Shown piece after piece: positions 58,929 to 64,000 of a stretch of 64,000 nucleotides of DNA (positions are counted from its first letter, which is position 1; every line of letters begins with the position of its first letter). The position numbers and the translations under genes were made by a program. The notes under the pieces are model-generated. The model was not told the origin of the DNA and ran no database searches. It worked only from the letters and a program-made list of their open reading frames with translations. The stretch is from Geothrix sp. (GTDB lineage: Bacteria > Acidobacteriota > Holophagae > Holophagales > Holophagaceae): positions 186,001 to 250,000 of the forward strand of contig JAGRPP010000017.1 of assembly GCA_019449415.1 (NCBI GenBank), given 5' to 3'.

Positions 58929-59918
58929 TTACTTCTTCACCAGCTGGTCGAAAGCCGCCTTCAGGCCGCCGTGGATGGCCTGGACATCGGCGGGTTTCCA
59001 GAGCTTCTGCTCTTCGCGGACGAAGGTGGTGAGGTCATTCCGGTTGTCAAAGCGGGCCACAGGCAGGTGGTAGACCTTGCTGGCGTAGCGATCGCCTTCC
59101 TGGATGAGGCGCTCCACGCGGATGGTGCCGGGACGGTCGCTCTGCTCCATGAGCCAGGCCATATCGTCCGTGCCGTACTGCCCCAGCATCACCTCCGTGG
59201 GGACGCTGTGGTGGAGGATGCTGCCCTGGCCGTTGGGGCGGCCGCGCTCGATGTTCTTGCGGCGGCTCTCCACGGGATCCACCCAGACATACAGCACGGA
59301 GGCGGTCTCCAGGATGGCCGGGGACAGGGTCTGGAAGGCCGTGTCGTAGCCGTGGGGTGGGCATAGGGGGAACGCGGAGCCGTGGGCACCGCCCCGTGCA
59401 GCCTCGATCACCAGGGTGCGGCCCGTCTTGTCCTGTGCGTTCTGGCGGTTGAGGGTATCCAGCTCGGCCCGGCATTCGTCTTCCAGGGCCTCGGCCATGC
59501 GCACCCTGATGCGGTGGGGGACCTCGCCAAGGGGCTGGGAGAGTCCCACCTTGGCGTGGGCCGCATCCAGGCGGTCGAAGAGATGCTGCGCCGCGCTGGC
59601 CACCAGGGTCTGGCGGCTGGCCATGAGGTTCGCGTAGTCCTCGTTCAACAGCTCGATGAGGACGGCCCAGGTCCAGTTGTCCCGGAAGGGCCGGTTCGGG
59701 CCGTGGTAGTAGGCGTAGCCAAGGCCGTTGGCCTTCAGCTCGTCATCGATGCGGTGCATGAGGTGGACATAGGGATAGTCGTCCAGCTGCAGCGTGGGGC
59801 CCATGTGGAAGTCGTTCCGGCACTGGTCGGGCGTGAGGCTGGCCAGGTAGCGGCGCACCTCCGACTTGCCGGAGGCGGGCAGGCTGAAGAGGAGGATGGT
59901 GTCGAGGAGCTGGCTCAT
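58929..59918 (-). CDS. P-loop nucleotide-binding protein of unknown function
   Basis: The 329-aa protein begins with a Walker A-like loop (LLFSLPASGKSEVRRYL, about 9-25) as in nucleotide or adenylate-kinase-like enzymes, then YHGPNRPFRDNWTW and a VEAARGGAHG-like strand (VIEAARGGAHGSAFPL), and WVDPVESRRKNIERGR that could be the lid-like Arg-rich region. I do not recognise a named family. The ATG at 59918 is chosen because the P-loop begins just after; the frame goes up to 60134 without support. It is divergent from dnaG. Confidence 0.75.
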   Translation of the reverse strand: MSQLLDTILLFSLPASGKSEVRRYLASLTPDQCRNDFHMGPTLQLDDYPYVHLMHRIDDELKANGLGYAYYHGPNRPFRDNWTWAVLIELLNEDYANLMASRQTLVASAAQHLFDRLDAAHAKVGLSQPLGEVPHRIRVRMAEALEDECRAELDTLNRQNAQDKTGRTLVIEAARGGAHGSAFPLCPPHGYDTAFQTLSPAILETASVLYVWVDPVESRRKNIERGRPNGQGSILHHSVPTEVMLGQYGTDDMAWLMEQSDRPGTIRVERLIQEGDRYASKVYHLPVARFDNRNDLTTFVREEQKLWKPADVQAIHGGLKAAFDQLVKK

Positions 59919-60136
59919 GGGGTCCGCCGTACAGAACTTCAAGAATGCCATGCCCGGAGCGAAACGGAATCCCGGAAGGCTCAAGCCAAGGGATCGCGAG
60001 CTCATGGAGAAGCCCCTGTAACCTCCGGCCCGGAGCGCGGGGAGCGGTATGCTGGAGCAAGGGCCCTTCCCCGCACCCCCGACCACATCGGCGACCCTCC
60101 GCAAGCGTGGTTCCTTTTCTCCGGAATGTATCACCC

Positions 60137-61864
60137 ATGCGTGACCGCGAAATCGTCGAGCGCGTCCGGGACGCCACGGACCTCCTGGCCCTGGTGGGTC
60201 AGGCGGTGAAGCTGCGCAAGCAGGGCTCGGCCCATGTGGGCCTCTGTCCCTTCCACGCGGAACGGAGCCCCAGCTTCCAGGTGGTGGCCAACCGGGGCTT
60301 CTACCACTGCTTCGGCTGCGGCAAGCACGGCGATGCCTTCGCCTGGCTCATGGAGCGCGAGGGCATGACCTTTCCCGAGGCTCTGGAGCAGCTGGCCCGG
60401 GCCGCGGGCGTCGACCTGCCCCAGCGCCGGGAGCGGCCCTCTGCCGAGGTGGACCTGGAAACCCGCATGCGTTCGGCGCTGGAGGCCGCCCAGTCCTTCT
60501 ATGAACGCCAGCTCGAGCGCAGCGAGGCGGCCCGCACCTACCTGCGCCAGCGGGGCTACGAAGGCCCCTTCGTGGCCGAAGCGGGCTTCGGCGTGGCACC
60601 GGACGGCTGGGATGCGCTGGTGACGCACCTCCGGGGCCTGGACTTCTCGGGCGAGCTGCTGGAGCAGGCGGGTCTGGTCAGCCGCAGCGAGCGCGGCACG
60701 CAGATCGACTTCCTCCGCAACCGCCTCACCCTGCCCATCCATGACGCCCGGGGCCGCATCGTGGCCTTCGGCGGACGCATCATGGGAGAAGGCCAACCGA
60801 AGTATCTGAACACCCGCGATACGCCCCTCTTCCACAAGGGCGAGACCCTCTTCGGCTTTCACCGCGCCAAGGGCGCCATGAAGGACGGAGCCCTGGTGGT
60901 GGAGGGCTATTTCGATGTGCTGCAGCTCCATCAGCACGGCATTCACCAGGCCGTGGCGCCCCTGGGCACGGCCCTCACCGAGGAGCATCTGAAGGCCCTG
61001 GGCCGCTTCACCCGCCGGGTCATCCTCTGCTTCGACGGTGATGCGGCCGGCCGGAGAGCCATGGAGAAGAGCCTGAGGATGGCGCTGCCGCTGGGGTTCG
61101 AGGTTCGTCTGTTGGAGCTGCCGCAGGGCGAGGATCCCGATACCTGGTGCCTCAAGCTGGGTGGCGAGGCCTTCCGCGACCTGCTGCGCACCGCGCCGGA
61201 CTGGACCGCCTTCATGGTGGACCGGGCCATGGAGGGCAAGGACCTGCGCCGCATCACGGATCGCATGGGCGCCTTCAAGGACCTGCTGGACTTCCTGCCC
61301 TACCTGCCCCGCACCACCGAAAGCCGGGATCTCTTCGCCAGCCTGGCCCATCAGCTCCAGGTCCCCCTGCAGGAGCTGGACCGCGCCGTGCGTGGCCGCC
61401 AGGCCCCGGTTCAGGGTTCCGAAGAGCCCCCGCCCAGCCAGTCCGCCCCCCCGGAAGTGGATGACCTCATCCGCAGCCTCCTCCTGCTGAGCACCGCGGG
61501 TCACTGGCGGCGGGTCCAGGAGGTTCCACCGGCCTGGTGGGAAAGCCTTCCCGGGGCACCGCTTCTGCAGGCCCTCCTGGATGCCGAAGGGGATCCCACC
61601 GAGCTGCCCGCGGGCGCCCTGGCCGCCATCCGCCACCTGGAGGCCCAGGCCAGCCACAAGGATGAAGCCGGCCGGGATGCCGATTCTTTATTTGCGAAGC
61701 TGGAAGGCCGATACCTGGATCGGGAGATACAGGCCAACAATCGCCTGCTCCAGGATCCCCGCACCCTCGTGGACGCAGCTCTCACGAAACAGGTGGAGAT
61801 CCGCCAGAACGACCTGCTCATGCGCCAGAAGAAGCTTTCCCAGCAGCGGCGGGTCGCCCGGTGA
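60137..61864 (+). CDS. dnaG: DNA primase
   Basis: DnaG lays RNA primers at the replication fork. The 575-aa protein has the CHC2 zinc site (C37, H40, C58, C61), the RNA-polymerase domain and the TOPRIM motifs VVEGYFDVL and CFDGDAAGR. A C-terminal helical DnaB-binding part follows. The ATG at 60137 is set by the conserved start REIVERVRDATDLLALV. rpoD follows, a usual order. Confidence 0.96.
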   Translation: MRDREIVERVRDATDLLALVGQAVKLRKQGSAHVGLCPFHAERSPSFQVVANRGFYHCFGCGKHGDAFAWLMEREGMTFPEALEQLARAAGVDLPQRRERPSAEVDLETRMRSALEAAQSFYERQLERSEAARTYLRQRGYEGPFVAEAGFGVAPDGWDALVTHLRGLDFSGELLEQAGLVSRSERGTQIDFLRNRLTLPIHDARGRIVAFGGRIMGEGQPKYLNTRDTPLFHKGETLFGFHRAKGAMKDGALVVEGYFDVLQLHQHGIHQAVAPLGTALTEEHLKALGRFTRRVILCFDGDAAGRRAMEKSLRMALPLGFEVRLLELPQGEDPDTWCLKLGGEAFRDLLRTAPDWTAFMVDRAMEGKDLRRITDRMGAFKDLLDFLPYLPRTTESRDLFASLAHQLQVPLQELDRAVRGRQAPVQGSEEPPPSQSAPPEVDDLIRSLLLLSTAGHWRRVQEVPPAWWESLPGAPLLQALLDAEGDPTELPAGALAAIRHLEAQASHKDEAGRDADSLFAKLEGRYLDREIQANNRLLQDPRTLVDAALTKQVEIRQNDLLMRQKKLSQQRRVAR

Positions 61865-61887
61865 GGGTTCAAGCCACCATCCGACCC

Positions 61888-61915
61888 TTGCCTGAATCCG
61901 CAGATCCCTTATACT
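61888..61915 (+). promoter_or_regulatory. Promoter of rpoD
   Basis: TTGCCT (61888-61893), a 16-base spacer and TATACT (61910-61915) lie about 100 bases ahead of the rpoD start, in a 150-base intergenic stretch. This leaves a 5' leader of roughly 90 bases. Confidence 0.65.
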
Positions 61916-62014
61916 GAAAAGTTCCGGACTCGGCCGGTACATTGGACGAGTTCTGCTTACCTCTCGGCCGCCGGCACCGCCGGCCCGATATCTGCAGCGT
62001 TCTTTGAGGTCCGA

Positions 62015-63739
62015 ATGGTTCCGACGCCACCGCGAGAAGCCTACTACCCCCTGACTAAAGCCCTGATCTCCATCGGAAGGAAGAACGGATTCCTGCTGGT
62101 TGACCAGCTCAATGATTTCCTCCCCGATACCGCCTCCAGTCCCATGGACCTTGAGGTGGTCATGGGTCTGTTCGCCCGTCTGGGCGTGGGCATCGGCGCC
62201 ACGGAGGAGGAGGCTCAGGCCGCCCGTGAGGCCATCGAACCCGAATTCGTCCTGGTGGACGGCGGCGGCAAGGGCGACAAGGACCTCGAAGTCGAGATCG
62301 ACAGCCCCGACAGCGACAAATTCAATGACCCGGTCCGCATGTACCTCAAGGAGATGGGCACGGTCCCCCTCCTCAAGCGCGAGGACGAGGTCGAGATCGC
62401 CAAGCGCATCGAGGTGGGCGTGCGCAGCGTCATGCGCGCCCTGTCCCGGTCCCGCCTGGCCGCCAGCCTCCTCATCGACATCGGCAAGATGCTGAAGGAG
62501 AACCCCGGCAAGATCCGCGAAGTGGTGGGTCTGTCCGACGAGGTGGACGACGACGAGGATGCCGAGAGCACCTCCGCCACCCAGCATGTGCACCACCAGT
62601 TCGAGAAGCTGTTGGTCTACGACCAGGCCCTTCAGGAGCTGCTGGATCTGCACCTCCAGGTGGAGGCCGGTACCAAGACCCTCCCCAAGAAGCGCAAGCT
62701 GGGCCGGGAAATCCTCATGGCCCGCGGCCGCCTGTCCCGCCAGATCCGCAAGCTGGGCCTCAACAGCCTCGCCGTCACGCGCCTCATCGACAAGATCACC
62801 CATCAGCACAGCCAGGTGATGGCCGGGGAACGCAAGTGCCGCGAGCTGCGGGACCGGCTCAAGAACCCCGCCTTCGCCAAGCTGAAGGATCGCTACAAGG
62901 AAGAGCTGGCCCACATCGAGAAGACCCTCGAGGACTTCTTCGAGAAGTACGAGACCACCAGCGAGCAGTTCCACAAGGATTTCAATGGTCTCAAGGCCGC
63001 CGAGAGCATCAGCCGCGGCGCCAAGGCCGAGCTCATCGAGGCCAACCTGCGCCTCGTGGTCTCCATCGCCAAGCGTTACACCAACCGCGGCCTGCAGTTC
63101 CTGGACCTCATCCAGGAAGGCAACATCGGGCTCATGAAGGCCGTGGACAAGTTCGAATACAGCCGCGGCTTCAAGTTCTCGACCTACGCCACCTGGTGGA
63201 TCCGGCAGGCCATCACCCGCGCCATCGCGGATCAGGCCCGCACCATCCGCATTCCCGTGCACATGATCGAGACCATCAACAAGCTCATCCGCACCCAGCG
63301 CGAGCTGGTGCAGAAGCTGGGCCGGGAACCCTCCAGCGAGGAGATCGCCCACGCCATGGACATGCCCGTGGGCAAGGTTCGCAAAGTGATGAAGATCGCG
63401 CAGGAACCCATCTCCCTTGAGACGCCCATCGGCGAGGAGGAGGATTCCCACCTGGGGGATTTCATCGAGGACAAGACCGTGGTCTCCCCCGTGGAGCAGG
63501 TCGTGCAGCAGCGCCTCAAGGAGACCGTCCGCAATGTGCTCAACACCCTCAGCGAGCGCGAGGAGCGCGTGCTGCGCATGCGCTTCGGCGTGGGCGACGA
63601 CGGCTCCGAACACACGCTGGAGGAGGTCGGCAGCGAGTTCGCCGTCACCCGCGAGCGCATCCGCCAGATCGAATCCAAGGCCCTACGAAAGATCAGGCAC
63701 CCCCGCTACTCCAAGACCCTCAAGGCATTCCTGGGGTAA
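62015..63739 (+). CDS. rpoD: Primary RNA polymerase sigma factor (sigma-70)
   Basis: The 574-aa protein has region 1.1 (start), 1.2 ([16 protein letters not shown]), a non-conserved stretch, region 2 ([56 protein letters not shown]), region 3 and region 4.2 ([29 protein letters not shown]). Residues of region 2.4 and 4.2 that read -10 and -35 are intact. GAGG is 5 bases upstream of the ATG. Confidence 0.97.
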   Translation: MVPTPPREAYYPLTKALISIGRKNGFLLVDQLNDFLPDTASSPMDLEVVMGLFARLGVGIGATEEEAQAAREAIEPEFVLVDGGGKGDKDLEVEIDSPDSDKFNDPVRMYLKEMGTVPLLKREDEVEIAKRIEVGVRSVMRALSRSRLAASLLIDIGKMLKENPGKIREVVGLSDEVDDDEDAESTSATQHVHHQFEKLLVYDQALQELLDLHLQVEAGTKTLPKKRKLGREILMARGRLSRQIRKLGLNSLAVTRLIDKITHQHSQVMAGERKCRELRDRLKNPAFAKLKDRYKEELAHIEKTLEDFFEKYETTSEQFHKDFNGLKAAESISRGAKAELIEANLRLVVSIAKRYTNRGLQFLDLIQEGNIGLMKAVDKFEYSRGFKFSTYATWWIRQAITRAIADQARTIRIPVHMIETINKLIRTQRELVQKLGREPSSEEIAHAMDMPVGKVRKVMKIAQEPISLETPIGEEEDSHLGDFIEDKTVVSPVEQVVQQRLKETVRNVLNTLSEREERVLRMRFGVGDDGSEHTLEEVGSEFAVTRERIRQIESKALRKIRHPRYSKTLKAFLG

Positions 63740-63747
63740 CACCCTTC

Positions 63748-63820
63748 GCAGAGAGCGCCGAGATGACCGAGGTTCACAGAGGAAGATTTGTTCTCCTCTG
63801 CGAACCTCGGCTGTCTCTGC
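63748..63820. repeat. CACAGAG-rich palindrome, copy 2
   Basis: The inner arms 63767-63783 and 63794-63810 pair with one mismatch in 17; outside them GCAGAGA and TCTCTGC extend the pairing after a bulge. It lies 8 bases after the rpoD stop and shares words CACAGAGGA and CAGAGAGCGC with 58850-58919. Confidence 0.8.
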
Positions 63821-63867
63821 ACCCTCCGAGAGTGTTTTTCCCAATGAAGTCGAGGTAGCCTGAGCCC

Positions 63868-64000
63868 GTGACCGACGCCCGAAAGAGCCCCTTCGCCCCG
63901 CTTCGAAATCGCATCTTTATGGCGATCTGGATCGCGGCCATGGTCTCGAATGTGGGCACCTGGGTCCAGAGCGTGGGCGAGAAGTGGCTCATGGCCGAGA
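63868..64000 (+). CDS. MFS transporter, 3' end outside window
   Basis: The first 44 residues are seen: a GTG start, a short polar leader, then the hydrophobic FMAIWIAAMVSNVGTWVQSV segment and GEKWLMAE. The NVGTWVQ..GEKWLM layout is that of the first helix of the EntS/MFS_3 group of exporters. The window ends here, so this is partial. Confidence 0.7.
   Translation, partial: MTDARKSPFAPLRNRIFMAIWIAAMVSNVGTWVQSVGEKWLMAE

Overview
The window is 64 kb of dense, high-GC bacterial chromosome. The gene set points to a Gram-negative member of the Acidobacteriota close to Geothrix/Holophaga. The evidence is lipopolysaccharide genes (kdsD, an LptF/LptG-type permease), an Mla-type lipid transporter, a lactate-oxidation locus laid out like that of metal-reducing bacteria, an Hfq-like protein together with SpoVG, and many conserved hypotheticals in a roughly 65% GC background. 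The taxon is inferred; there is no rRNA here to prove it. I see no prophage, transposase, CRISPR array, plasmid origin or rRNA operon.

Region by region. 1-3.6 kb: the 3' end of a propeller/Y_Y_Y sensor, a fatty-acid desaturase and DNA polymerase IV. 3.7-12.6 kb: a lactate-utilisation island bounded by tRNA-Met and tRNA-Ile2, holding lutC, lutB, lutA, a D-lactate dehydrogenase of the Dld-II type and a lactate permease on the minus strand, with a divergent FadR/LldR-type regulator and a palindromic operator between them. The order lctP-dld-lutA-lutB-lutC matches the Shewanella lldP-dldII-lldEFG locus. 12.6-20 kb: envelope and tRNA modification genes (Lon-N protein, kdsD, a double-length LptF/LptG permease, mnmA), a secreted Memo-family protein, then tRNA-Cys and tRNA-Gly. 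20-26.3 kb: Fur-family regulator, PilS-like histidine kinase, Hfq-like protein, pdxA, class-IV aminotransferase, glmU. 26.3-33.2 kb: mlaE-mlaF-mlaD with a long MlaD carrying a C-terminal beta-rich domain, DUF116 protein, UbiA prenyltransferase, PBP7-like peptidase, YfiH-type protein, SpoVG. 33.2-42.5 kb: tRNA-Gln inside a perfect palindrome, a PEGA-type Ser/Thr kinase, a glycosyltransferase 2, an FlhB-tail protein, PHP phosphoesterase, receiver protein, truA, HD protein, CapA-like lipoprotein, radical SAM protein and acyl-CoA thioesterase. 42.6-51.8 kb: sucCD, a PilT-like ATPase with a duplicated N-domain, a TPR protein, polyprenyl synthase, YajQ, Nudix, rhodanese, uridine kinase and a lipoprotein. 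51.8-58.9 kb: tdh and kbl (threonine to glycine) separated by asnB, a PilZ protein and a small gene, then a lipoprotein and an organophosphate antiporter-like MFS protein. 58.9-64 kb: a P-loop protein, dnaG, rpoD and the start of another MFS gene.

How the genes work together. Lactate enters through LctP and is oxidised by Dld (D-isomer) and LutABC (L-isomer), under the GntR regulator; pyruvate carbon then passes through the TCA cycle (sucCD). KdsD and the Lpt permease serve LPS. GlmU supplies UDP-GlcNAc. MlaEFD probably moves phospholipid between the membranes. PilT-like ATPase, PilS-like kinase, PilZ and YajQ genes suggest type IV pili and c-di-GMP signalling encoded mostly elsewhere.

The most unusual items are the single-chain LptF/LptG protein, the MlaD with a candidate outer-membrane barrel, the duplicated PilT N-domain, the 22-bp-arm palindrome swallowing the 3' end of tRNA-Gln, tRNA-fragment duplications beside tRNA-Met and tRNA-Cys, a terminator just in front of asnB, and two CACAGAG-rich palindromes.
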